Source: Portibacter lacus (GTDB taxonomy: Bacteria; Bacteroidota; Bacteroidia; Chitinophagales; Saprospiraceae). Taken from it: a stretch of 64,000 nucleotides of DNA. The DNA is taken from assembly GCF_021533215.1 (NCBI RefSeq), contig NZ_JAJNKA010000020.1, forward strand, positions 1 through 64,000, read 5' to 3'. The translations under genes and the position numbers were made by a program. The notes below the pieces were generated by a model. It saw nothing but the letters and a program-made list of their open reading frames with translations. It had not been told where the DNA came from and ran no database searches. Positions 34,088-42,610 of the stretch are shown here, in pieces (position 1 is the stretch's first letter; every line of letters begins with the position of its first letter).

Positions 34088-35068
34088 TTATATCCATCCA
34101 TTGAACTGAGCAAGAAGTATAGCAACGATAATTCCGATATGGAGTACTTCTGCAATCATACTGCTCTTCATTTTTTCATAGCTTAATCCGATAAACATTG
34201 CAAATGGTACAGATAAGATTACCAAATGAGTAATGCTTACACCATTGATGAAAAACATCATTATTAAGCTGAACATCATAAACCAATAAATGATGTCTAC
34301 TTTCTTCTGGACTTGAATGGCAATTTTCATGGTAAATGTATTATACCGAACGATGGCATACAGAATGGTGATTCCGATAACAGCTAAGTATAAAATGGAT
34401 TGCAGGTTTAAAGATTGAAAAACAGCTAGTATTCCTTTATCAAACTGAAAGTAAGATTGGATTAATATTAATTCCCCGTGCCAGTAATAGTAACTACCTA
34501 ATAGAAAAAGAGGAACAAATACTCCAGAAGTTAGAATGAACAGTTCACTGATTTTGAAAGATCTGAGAATCAACATTGAGATCACCCCGAATGCCCAAAA
34601 GCTTATACTAGCGGAATAGAAAATAGAAGCGATGGCAATATAAAATCCAGCATTAAAAATGTAGATAGCTGCATTATCAACTTTATATATTTTATTGATG
34701 CTGATAAGGGCTAAAACAAGGAAGAATGCAGAAAACATTGCCGGCGAACACATAAGCCCTCCTGGCATTCCAGATGTGATGAGAACAAAGAACAAACCTG
34801 GAAGCAAGGTCAGAAATTTCGATATTCGATTCTGAATGATGTGCCGATTAATAAAATTGGCAATTAAAAAGACAAGAATACAAGCAACAAAACTTTGCAT
34901 CAGCGGAGATGAAAGTATTTCCCCAAAAACGTATTTCGAGAATGCAGTGTCGTATTCCCTGACCTCATATTTTACAGGATATAACAAGGAGTGAAACCTT
35001 ATCAAAAATGTATAAGGAATCAGTAAAAGTGTTGCGAAAAATTGATTGGTACGAAAAATTTCTATCAC
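34088..35068 (-). CDS. DUF6427 integral membrane protein
   Basis: This 326-residue protein has about eight hydrophobic segments and starts MIEIFRTNQFFATLLLIPY, as DUF6427 proteins of Bacteroidota do. The family is of unknown function. No catalytic motif is seen. Its 5' end faces the polyprenyl synthase gene on the other strand, with start codons about 100 nt apart, so the two share a divergent promoter region. Confidence 0.82.
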   Translation of the reverse strand: MIEIFRTNQFFATLLLIPYTFLIRFHSLLYPVKYEVREYDTAFSKYVFGEILSSPLMQSFVACILVFLIANFINRHIIQNRISKFLTLLPGLFFVLITSGMPGGLMCSPAMFSAFFLVLALISINKIYKVDNAAIYIFNAGFYIAIASIFYSASISFWAFGVISMLILRSFKISELFILTSGVFVPLFLLGSYYYWHGELILIQSYFQFDKGILAVFQSLNLQSILYLAVIGITILYAIVRYNTFTMKIAIQVQKKVDIIYWFMMFSLIMMFFINGVSITHLVILSVPFAMFIGLSYEKMKSSMIAEVLHIGIIVAILLAQFNGWI

Positions 35069-35166
35069 CGTTAAAAAAGTACTTTGATAATACTAAGGAA
35101 ATAATAATGCCAATATTATTCAAGACCAGAAATCTACATATCTTTGGTGTTCATAAAATAGCGTCG

Positions 35167-36141
35167 ATGTCACTTTCCTTAAAGGAAATAAAACAACCAG
35201 TAGAAGCGGATCTTAAACAATTCGATCAGCATTTCAGAAATGCAATGAAGAGCAATGTTGCTTTGCTGGATACCATCACCTATTATATTGTGCACAGCAA
35301 AGGAAAGCAAATTAGACCTTTGTTTGTCTTTTTAAGCGCAAAACTTTTTGGTGATATTAATGAAGCAAGCCAAGATGCTGCTGCATTTATAGAGATATTG
35401 CATACAGCGACTTTAGTTCATGATGATGTGGTGGATGAAGCTAATAAAAGAAGAGGCTTCTTTTCTATTAACGCTTTATGGAAAAATAAAGTAGCCGTAT
35501 TAGTGGGAGACTTTCTTTTTGCGAAAGGATTTTTAATGGCGCTAGAGAATGATCAATTTCAGTTGATCAAGATCGTTTCGAATGCGATTAAAGAAATGAG
35601 TGAAGGGGAGGTGCTACAAATAGAAAAGGCGAGAAAGTTAGATATCAATGAAGAAATCTACTATGATATCATTCGACAGAAGACAGCATCATTGATTGCA
35701 GCTGCTTGTGCAGCAGGAGCATCGACGACAACTAAGGATCCGGAAACCATTGAAAAAATGAGACTCTTCGGTGAATATATAGGTATAGCCTTCCAAATCA
35801 AAGATGATCTTTTCGACTACGGAGAAAGTGATATTGGAAAACCTACAGGAATTGACATAAAAGAGAAGAAAATGACCCTTCCTTTAATTCATGTTCTCCA
35901 TAAAGCTGATCGATCTAAAAAAAGATGGATCATGAATATCATTAAGAAATATAATAATGATAAGAAAAAGGTAAGAGAACTAGTTTCCTATGTGAAAGAG
36001 AATGGCGGATTATCTTACGCGCAAGATGCCCTTAACGATTATAGAGAAAGAGCATTAGAAATTCTAATGACCCTAAACCCTTCACCTGCTCGAGACTCCA
36101 TCGAAAAATTGGTTGCTTTTGTAATCAGCAGGAACAAGTAA
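35167..36141 (+). CDS. Polyprenyl (trans-prenyl) diphosphate synthase
   Basis: The ATG at 35167 is chosen because the upstream frame reaches into the divergent gene. The 324-residue enzyme condenses isopentenyl diphosphate units into an all-trans prenyl chain. The two Asp-rich motifs that bind Mg-diphosphate are D86-D-V-V-D90 and D213-D-L-F-D217. GKQIRPLFVFLSAK is the usual N-terminal substrate site. Length and motifs fit octaprenyl or similar long-chain synthases, which make the side chain of menaquinone. Chain length cannot be settled from sequence. Confidence 0.93.
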   Translation: MSLSLKEIKQPVEADLKQFDQHFRNAMKSNVALLDTITYYIVHSKGKQIRPLFVFLSAKLFGDINEASQDAAAFIEILHTATLVHDDVVDEANKRRGFFSINALWKNKVAVLVGDFLFAKGFLMALENDQFQLIKIVSNAIKEMSEGEVLQIEKARKLDINEEIYYDIIRQKTASLIAAACAAGASTTTKDPETIEKMRLFGEYIGIAFQIKDDLFDYGESDIGKPTGIDIKEKKMTLPLIHVLHKADRSKKRWIMNIIKKYNNDKKKVRELVSYVKENGGLSYAQDALNDYRERALEILMTLNPSPARDSIEKLVAFVISRNK

Positions 36142-36145
36142 TTTC

Positions 36146-37462
36146 TTATAAATCTACTCTTTCTATATTAGCTCCTAAAGCGTTTAGCCTTCCATCTATG
36201 TTCTGGTAGCCTCTATCTATTTGCTGAATATTGTGAATCGTAGAAGATCCATTAGCTGATAATGCAGCAATAAGCAAAGAAACACCAGCTCTGATATCAG
36301 GTGAACTCATAGAAATTCCTCTTAATTGTGTTTTTCTTTCTAGACCAATAACGGTCGCGCGATGTGGATCACACAAGATGATTTTAGCACCCATATCTAT
36401 TAACTTATCCACGAAGAACAGTCGAGATTCAAACATTTTCTGATGAATCAATACACTTCCGCGTGCTTGTGTAGCAACTACAAGGATAATAGACAGTAGA
36501 TCTGGAGTAAATCCAGGCCATGGTGAATCATAGATAGTAAGAATAGAGCCATCTATAAAGCTACTTATTTCGTAAAGTTCTTGAGCAGGAATATGGATGT
36601 CATCATTTTCGATTTCTAGTTTTATTCCTAGTTTCTGGAAAACAGAAGGAATGTTTCCTAATTCCTTGACAGCAGCATTTTTGATTCTAAGATCAGATTT
36701 TGTCATTGCAGCCATTCCGATGAAAGACCCAATTTCGATCATATCAGGGAGTACTCGGTGATTTGTTCCTCCTAGACTTTCTACACCAGTAATTTTTAGT
36801 AAGTTAGATCCTATTCCTGAGATTTTAGCTCCCATTCCTACGAGCATTTTGCACAATTGCTGTACATATGGTTCACATGCAGCATTATAAATGGTGGTAA
36901 CACCTTCAGCCAATACTGCGCCCATTAATACATTTGCAGTACCTGTAACGGAAATTTCATCCATTAGCATGTAGCAACCTTTTAGGCGATCTGCATGAAT
37001 GTAGAAGTCGTTCGTTTCTTCATCGAATTTAAATTCTCCTCCCAACTTCTGGAAACCTATAAAGTGGGTATCTAATCTTCTTCTTCCTATTTTATCACCA
37101 CCTGGCTGAGGCAAATAAGCCTTTCCGAAACGTGCTAATAATGGTCCGATTAACATTACAGAACCTCTTATTTTCTTTGCATCATTCTGATATTCATCAG
37201 AAGATAAGTAATCTAGATCAATATCATCCGCCTGAAAGCTGTAATGCCCTTTCGATAATCTTTCTATTTTAACTCCGAGACCTCTTAGTAAGCTGATTAG
37301 TTTCTCAACATCCAGAATTTCAGGAACGTTTTTTATTTCCACTTTCTGATCTGTCAACATAACTGCGCAAAGCACTTGTAATGCTTCATTCTTTGCTCCT
37401 TGAGGTTCTATTTCTCCATTCAGGATTGTATTTCCTTCTACTATAAATGCCTGATTCGCCAT
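36146..37462 (-). CDS. murA: UDP-N-acetylglucosamine 1-carboxyvinyltransferase
   Basis: This 438-residue enzyme transfers enolpyruvate to UDP-GlcNAc, the first committed step of peptidoglycan synthesis. The start at 37462 (MANQAFIVEG) gives the normal N-terminus; the longer frame runs through a terminator hairpin. The conserved substrate-site K24-N25 is present. In the catalytic loop PGGDKIGRRRLDTH the usual Cys is replaced by Asp123, the same change that makes MurA of mycobacteria and Borrelia insensitive to fosfomycin. The gene follows DUF4290 after an intrinsic terminator. Confidence 0.96.
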   Translation of the reverse strand: MANQAFIVEGNTILNGEIEPQGAKNEALQVLCAVMLTDQKVEIKNVPEILDVEKLISLLRGLGVKIERLSKGHYSFQADDIDLDYLSSDEYQNDAKKIRGSVMLIGPLLARFGKAYLPQPGGDKIGRRRLDTHFIGFQKLGGEFKFDEETNDFYIHADRLKGCYMLMDEISVTGTANVLMGAVLAEGVTTIYNAACEPYVQQLCKMLVGMGAKISGIGSNLLKITGVESLGGTNHRVLPDMIEIGSFIGMAAMTKSDLRIKNAAVKELGNIPSVFQKLGIKLEIENDDIHIPAQELYEISSFIDGSILTIYDSPWPGFTPDLLSIILVVATQARGSVLIHQKMFESRLFFVDKLIDMGAKIILCDPHRATVIGLERKTQLRGISMSSPDIRAGVSLLIAALSANGSSTIHNIQQIDRGYQNIDGRLNALGANIERVDL

Positions 37463-37477
37463 AACAATATTTTTATA

Positions 37478-37510
37478 CAAAAAAAGGCACAACTGATTCA
37501 GTTGCGCCTT
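37478..37510 (-). terminator. Intrinsic terminator between the DUF4290 gene and murA
   Basis: On the minus strand, arms AAGGCGCAACTGA and TCAGTTGTGCCTT form a 13-bp stem with a single mismatched pair. They are followed directly by TTTTTTT (plus 37479-37485). It should end the upstream operon 16 nt before murA's start codon, so murA may depend on readthrough or a promoter inside DUF4290. Confidence 0.8.
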
Positions 37511-37538
37511 CAAATATATTAAATTTTATTGTAATGTG

Positions 37539-38204
37539 TTATCTTCTCTTTTTGTTTCTAGTATTTGAATACCTAGGATTATTATTTTTTCTATAATTCG
37601 TCTTCCTATTATTATTGTTAGTATGTCTTCTAGTATTCGTATCTCTTTCGTCTTTTCCAATATTTAAATCATAGTTATCACCTAAACTTAACTTCCCTTG
37701 GGACATTTTATTTAGATCTTCAATGATTAATTCGTCACTTACGTAGTGTTCTCTATTCCAAGTTCTGTAAGCCAATTTCATGTACCTAGCAATTGTTTCT
37801 GCGAATGCGTCCTTCTTAGGACCATCTTCCATTGCTGTCGCTTTTTTAATAAGCTCTAATACGTTTCTACCGTAATGTCTATATCTTTTCGCTCCTTTAG
37901 GGTAAGTCATTACCTCAGGCTTGATAGCATCTTCTTTCGTAAGAATAGAATCTTCTGGCGCATCTACTTCGATATCATAATCTGCGATCTTAAGAAGATG
38001 AGACCATAATTTAGCTCTGTAGTTATTTATATTTTTGTTTTGAGGATTCATCTGGTACATTAAAGCGACAATGCGCTCAGCGTATTTCTGACGAAGTTCT
38101 TTATCCTCAACTGTTTTAGCGTAGTTTATTAAATTCTGAACGTTTCGTCCATATTCGGAAATGACAAGTCTGTCTTTTTCCGTATTGTATTCCATGTTAA
38201 TCAT
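37539..38204 (-). CDS. DUF4290 protein
   Basis: This 221-residue soluble protein matches DUF4290, a Bacteroidota family of unknown function. It has EYNTEKDRLVISEYGRNVQN at the start and YPKGAKRYRHYGRNVLELI in the middle. The last 40 residues are a low-complexity tail of Arg, Asn, Lys and Thr (NNNNRKTNYRKNNN), a likely RNA- or DNA-binding or disordered segment. Two start Mets lie 9 nt apart (38204 and 38195). It is 28 nt downstream of glmS and is followed by a terminator. Confidence 0.88.
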   Translation of the reverse strand: MINMEYNTEKDRLVISEYGRNVQNLINYAKTVEDKELRQKYAERIVALMYQMNPQNKNINNYRAKLWSHLLKIADYDIEVDAPEDSILTKEDAIKPEVMTYPKGAKRYRHYGRNVLELIKKATAMEDGPKKDAFAETIARYMKLAYRTWNREHYVSDELIIEDLNKMSQGKLSLGDNYDLNIGKDERDTNTRRHTNNNNRKTNYRKNNNPRYSNTRNKKRR

Positions 38205-38232
38205 CTATTTCTTATTTCTGATCTTTATTAAC

Positions 38233-40071
38233 TTATTCTACGGTTACTGATTTAGCCAAGTTTCTTGGTTGATCTACATTACATCCTCTCATCACTGCAA
38301 TATAGTAAGCTAATAATTGCAACGGTATAGAAGAAAGCAATGGTGAAAAGACATCTTCTGTATGAGGGATTTCAATAGTAAAATCAGCAATCTTTTTAAT
38401 TTCGGTGTCACCTTCAGATACAATTGCAATAACAATTCCTTTCCTTGCTTTCACCTCTTGAACATTTGAAAATATTTTTTCGTAAGCATTCTTGTTCGTG
38501 GCAATAACAATGACGGGCATGTACATATCTATCAATGCGATGGGACCGTGTTTCATTTCTGCTGCAGGGTAGCCTTCAGCATGGATATAAGATATTTCCT
38601 TTAGTTTTAATGCTCCTTCGAGAGCTATTGGAAAATTATACCCACGTCCCAAATATAAAGCATTAGATGCACTTTTTATCTCTGAAGCGATACTTTTTAT
38701 ATTTTCTGCTTGAGATAATACACTTTTAACCTTCTGAGGTATAAGCTCAAACTCCGAAATCAGCTTCTGAAAATGCGACTTTGTTATCGTTCCTCGCTTA
38801 TGCGCCAAGTCTAGTGCCATTAAAGTAAGTACAACCAACTGGCTAGTAAATGCCTTCGTAGAAGCAACTCCTATTTCTGGTCCTGCATGAATGTATGAAC
38901 CACAATCTGTAAACCTAGCGATCGAAGAACCTACATTGTTTACGATTCCATAGATTAAAGCTCCTTTTTCCTTTGCCAATTCTAGCGCAGACAAGGTATC
39001 AGCAGTTTCACCTGACTGTGAAAGTGCAATAACCACATCTTTAGGCCCTATAATTGGATTTCTATATCTAAATTCTGATGCGTATTCAACCTCTACTGGT
39101 ATTCTTGCTAATTCTTCAAAAATGTATTCAGCAATCATCCCTGCATGCCATGATGTTCCGCAAGCAACTATAATGAACCTTTCTGCATTGGCAATACGGT
39201 TATAATGGTCTTGCATTCCACCCACAGTAACCCAACCTTCTGCTGCATTTATTCTTCCACGCATGGCTTCATAAATGGACTCATCTTGTTGGAATATTTC
39301 TTTCAACATAAAGTGATCATATCCACTTTTCTCAATTTCCTCTAACTTCAGATCAACTTTTTCTATGGTATAATCTACCATTTCATTCTCTAATGATTTG
39401 ATCTGAACTTCCTTACCACGTTGGATGGTAACTATTTCATCATCATCGAGATATATAATCTTATTGGTGTATTTAATAATCGGTGTGGCATCCGAAGCAA
39501 TGAAAAATTCATCTTCACCGACACCTACTACAAGTGGGCTTGACTTTCTTGCTCCCACAATGATATCTGGTTGCTCTTTATCTATTACGGCAATTGCGAA
39601 AGCACCAACCACTTTTTTTAGAGCAAATCGAATCGCAGTTTCAAGATCTAAATTTTGCGTTTCTTGAATCTCTTCTATAAGATGAACGAGTACTTCTGTA
39701 TCAGTTTCACTTTTGAATTCATGTCCTTGTGATACGAGATACTCTTTAAGTGTTGAGTAATTTTCTATAATACCATTATGAACAAGAGCTAATCTATTAT
39801 TGCCTGAATGGTGTGGATGAGCATTCAGGTCATCAGGTTTCCCGTGAGTTGCCCATCGAGTATGCCCTATTCCTAATTGTGCTTCTGAATTAAGGGCATC
39901 TTCGAATTTTTCTAATTCACTTACCTTCCCTTTCTTTTTAAATGTGTGTAGCTCTTCATCCAATAATGAAATTCCAGAACTATCATATCCTCTATATTCT
40001 AATCTTTTTAGACCTTCTAGAAGAATTGGGAATGCCTTTTGCTTTCCCAGGTATCCTACGATTCCGCACAT
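38233..40071 (-). CDS. glmS: Glutamine--fructose-6-phosphate aminotransferase (isomerizing)
   Basis: This 612-residue enzyme makes glucosamine 6-phosphate for peptidoglycan and lipopolysaccharide. Catalytic Cys2 (after Met removal) opens a class II glutaminase domain (MCGIVGYLG, then HTRWATHG). The second half contains two SIS sugar-isomerase domains (SQSGETADT near residue 352, and the ALEGALKLKEISYIHAEGYP segment). Length and motifs are standard. It sits between DUF4270 and DUF4290 in one transcription unit and supplies the pathway that the nearby murA starts. Confidence 0.97.
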   Translation of the reverse strand: MCGIVGYLGKQKAFPILLEGLKRLEYRGYDSSGISLLDEELHTFKKKGKVSELEKFEDALNSEAQLGIGHTRWATHGKPDDLNAHPHHSGNNRLALVHNGIIENYSTLKEYLVSQGHEFKSETDTEVLVHLIEEIQETQNLDLETAIRFALKKVVGAFAIAVIDKEQPDIIVGARKSSPLVVGVGEDEFFIASDATPIIKYTNKIIYLDDDEIVTIQRGKEVQIKSLENEMVDYTIEKVDLKLEEIEKSGYDHFMLKEIFQQDESIYEAMRGRINAAEGWVTVGGMQDHYNRIANAERFIIVACGTSWHAGMIAEYIFEELARIPVEVEYASEFRYRNPIIGPKDVVIALSQSGETADTLSALELAKEKGALIYGIVNNVGSSIARFTDCGSYIHAGPEIGVASTKAFTSQLVVLTLMALDLAHKRGTITKSHFQKLISEFELIPQKVKSVLSQAENIKSIASEIKSASNALYLGRGYNFPIALEGALKLKEISYIHAEGYPAAEMKHGPIALIDMYMPVIVIATNKNAYEKIFSNVQEVKARKGIVIAIVSEGDTEIKKIADFTIEIPHTEDVFSPLLSSIPLQLLAYYIAVMRGCNVDQPRNLAKSVTVE

Positions 40072-40080
40072 CGGTTACAT

Positions 40081-41427
40081 CTATTTTGAATAATTTAATT
40101 TAAACTTCATGGGATATGTTGGATGTCCAGGACCATAGATGATACTACGGTTAGGAACAATTGAATTATTTCTTGTTACGATTCTTAGCTTAGAATCTGG
40201 ATCATCATCATTAAACATACTGATCGTATGAATAGACATGATGGCCGAATATTTCTTTATGGTCATGCCATCTACAGTTGTATTTTGTAGCAATCCATTA
40301 AAGATATTAACAACACCTGTTTCAGAAGCGGCTATGACATCACTAATCACAACTGTTTCTCCATCATCATTGTAGCGCTCCAGATAGATCGCTTCTGCAG
40401 GAGAATAATCACTAGAAATATCATCCTCTAAGACATAAAACTCTAGCTCCGCTTTATTGACTAGATATTCATCAAAGTCATTAGAAGCTAATACTGGAAT
40501 GTCAATTTCTACCTCAGCCCCTGTCAAACCTTGCAGATATAACAATTCTTTACCTTTTTCTTCGTCATTAAAGAATGGTGCTACAACACTGCCAGAATAG
40601 TCTTTTTCAAAATAAGAATGACGTGCATTTCCTACAATGATTGTATAAGTCAACTGTAAAGTATCCTTTGTATAATAAATGGTAATGTAGTTGTAAGGAT
40701 TTTCTTGGTTAGTAGAAAAGTCTAATCCAAAAGTAGCGCTCGTTTCAGGAGTACTTGAAATCTTAAGTCCAGGTGCATAGGCATTAAAGTTATCAAATGA
40801 ACTAACTAAAGTCGTGTCATCTATCATCGCCTGTGCCCATGAATCATCTAGTGTTATTCGTAACTGTTGAGCATAAGCAGAAACAGATGTATCTCCTGGT
40901 TCTGTAATGAATAAACTGTCGTTAAAATTAGGAACAATAGACTTGCTTCCAATTAGACTCCCTGCGCTGGGTCTGAATGAAGAGTACATAGTATCCGCTC
41001 CGAAAATGTCTTCTTCTAGAACGTTTACACTGATTTCTTGACGTGTCAAGGTATCACCGTAAAATCCATCGTGCTTGTAAGATAAAATAAGGACAGCGGA
41101 ATCAAGCGTAACTTTTTGGCCATCATCATACTGGAAAATAGGAGCAGTACTTGCTCTATTAAGAGAAACATATCCCTCTCCTATTGTTTTACCAAAAACA
41201 GGATCATTTAATTCACCTATTGTTAATGTCGAAATAGAAGAAGTTCCATCATATGTTATGATGGAATCACCCATAATAGTTTTTCCAGTTATCTCAAAGT
41301 CATCCTCATAAAGCAAGTTTATACTGCCAGGTACGAATAATTCGGAACCAACTAAACTAGTTTTATTACAAGAAAACGTAAATACCAAAGCCAACATCGC
41401 GGCTAACGAATACAAAAGTACTTTCAT
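40081..41427 (-). CDS. DUF4270 lipoprotein
   Basis: This 448-residue protein has an N-terminus ending in TFSC20, so it is probably lipidated. It shows the DUF4270 pattern: SLVGSELFVPGSI just after the Cys, SISTLTIGELNDPVFG, and a beta-rich body. The family is confined to Bacteroidota and is an envelope protein of unknown role. It lies 26 nt downstream of the GT5-like gene and 9 nt upstream of glmS, in one operon. Confidence 0.9.
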   Translation of the reverse strand: MKVLLYSLAAMLALVFTFSCNKTSLVGSELFVPGSINLLYEDDFEITGKTIMGDSIITYDGTSSISTLTIGELNDPVFGKTIGEGYVSLNRASTAPIFQYDDGQKVTLDSAVLILSYKHDGFYGDTLTRQEISVNVLEEDIFGADTMYSSFRPSAGSLIGSKSIVPNFNDSLFITEPGDTSVSAYAQQLRITLDDSWAQAMIDDTTLVSSFDNFNAYAPGLKISSTPETSATFGLDFSTNQENPYNYITIYYTKDTLQLTYTIIVGNARHSYFEKDYSGSVVAPFFNDEEKGKELLYLQGLTGAEVEIDIPVLASNDFDEYLVNKAELEFYVLEDDISSDYSPAEAIYLERYNDDGETVVISDVIAASETGVVNIFNGLLQNTTVDGMTIKKYSAIMSIHTISMFNDDDPDSKLRIVTRNNSIVPNRSIIYGPGHPTYPMKFKLNYSK

Positions 41428-41453
41428 ACAGAATTGAAACTTATTACTTTGTT

Positions 41454-42281
41454 TTACTCATCAGATTCTTCATCATCCTCAAGCAAACTTTTATAAAAAT
41501 CAAGATAAGCAAGAGGAGCTTCATCGTAAGGGACAAAGTCTAATTTTGTTTTTCCTGAATTTTCTATCAGTTCATTAACGGAATCATCGATCGTTTCGCT
41601 CCCTACAAAGATTATATCTGAGTTTTTAATCGCTCCTTTGTGTAGATTGATACCATTTTCATCTGAAAATGATTTTAAATCATCCTTTTCCAGATTGTTA
41701 ATCATGGCTTTATCTAAGAACTGCTCAGTAAACGTATGACCTAATGAATTATTATATAAAGAATAAATCATTTGTGCATTTTGGAATATTGGCTCATCCT
41801 TATATACGGTCTTGAAGTATAAAGGAACAAGCGTAGTCATCCAACCGTGGCAATGAATGATATCCGGAGCCCAACCAAATTTCTTGACTGTTTCCATAAC
41901 ACCCTTACAGAAAAAGATCATTCTTTCTGCATTATCCTCGAATGGCTTACCATCTGCATCTTCGAAAACAAATTTCCTTTTAAAGAATTCTTCATTATCT
42001 AAAAAGTAAACTTGCATTCTTGCTCCTGGAAGAGAAGCTACCTTAATTATTAATGGGAAATCATCGTCATCTACGATTATATTCATTCCCGATAATCTAA
42101 CAACTTCATGAAGACGATGCCTGCGCTCATTGATAGAACCGAACTTAGGCATTAAAACCCTAATTTCAAATCCTTTTTCCTGTGTATGTTGAGGAAGTTT
42201 CCTTACTAATTTAGAAATATCATTGGCGAGCGTATAAGGCTCCATCTCCTGAGTTACAAAAAGAATTCTCTTCTTACTCAT
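41454..42281 (-). CDS. Glycogen/starch synthase N-terminal (GT5) domain protein
   Basis: This 275-residue protein matches only the N-terminal half of glycogen synthases. It has RILFVTQEMEPYTLANDI, then VLMPKFGSINERRHRLHEV and DIIHCHGWMTTLVPLYF, which form the first Rossmann domain of a GT-B glycosyltransferase. The C-terminal nucleotide-sugar-binding domain (about 200 residues) is absent. The reading frame is intact and ends in an acidic tail (LEDDEESDE), so this is not a recent truncation. Such short versions are known in Bacteroidota; activity is uncertain. It is the first gene of a four-gene operon. Confidence 0.88.
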   Translation of the reverse strand: MSKKRILFVTQEMEPYTLANDISKLVRKLPQHTQEKGFEIRVLMPKFGSINERRHRLHEVVRLSGMNIIVDDDDFPLIIKVASLPGARMQVYFLDNEEFFKRKFVFEDADGKPFEDNAERMIFFCKGVMETVKKFGWAPDIIHCHGWMTTLVPLYFKTVYKDEPIFQNAQMIYSLYNNSLGHTFTEQFLDKAMINNLEKDDLKSFSDENGINLHKGAIKNSDIIFVGSETIDDSVNELIENSGKTKLDFVPYDEAPLAYLDFYKSLLEDDEESDE

Positions 42282-42321
42282 ACCTTTCTTTACTTTTTTA
42301 CAAGAGATTAAAAATAGCGTG

Positions 42322-42329
42322 CAAAGATA
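42322..42329 (-). promoter_or_regulatory. Promoter -7 box (TATCTTTG) of the GT5-DUF4270-glmS-DUF4290 operon
   Basis: TATCTTTG on the minus strand is an exact TAnnTTTG box, 40 nt upstream of the first start codon. The -33 region is not clear. Confidence 0.5.
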
Positions 42330-42443
42330 GCAAAATTAATCGAAACTTTGTTCAGACATGGTTTTATAAAATTTTGTAGGTCAATTTTTTAGCAGGGGGT
42401 GCAACTTTGATTTGAGTAGAATTAGATGCTTTAGTCTTTGGTT

Positions 42444-42598
42444 GTGAGTTCAGAGTCTATAAGTCTATAAGTCTAGAGTCCGGAGTCTTGAGTTCATAAG
42501 TCCTGAGTCCAGAGTCATGAGTCTATCGTCTATATTCCATAAGTTAAGATTAGTGAGCTAAAAGACTTACGATTCAAGACTCAAGACTTACGACTAAA
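42444..42598. repeat. Degenerate AGTC-rich repeat array with an inverted second half
   Basis: Between 42444 and 42535 units such as GAGTCTATAA, GAGTCCGGA and GAGTCTTGA follow each other every 7-10 nt. From 42561 to 42598 the complement appears (AAGACTTACGATTCAAGACTC), so the two halves could fold into a long imperfect hairpin. It fills the 329-nt gap between the GT5 operon promoter and the DUF819 gene. Confidence 0.7.
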
Positions 42599-42610
42599 AG
42601 AATAAAACCA

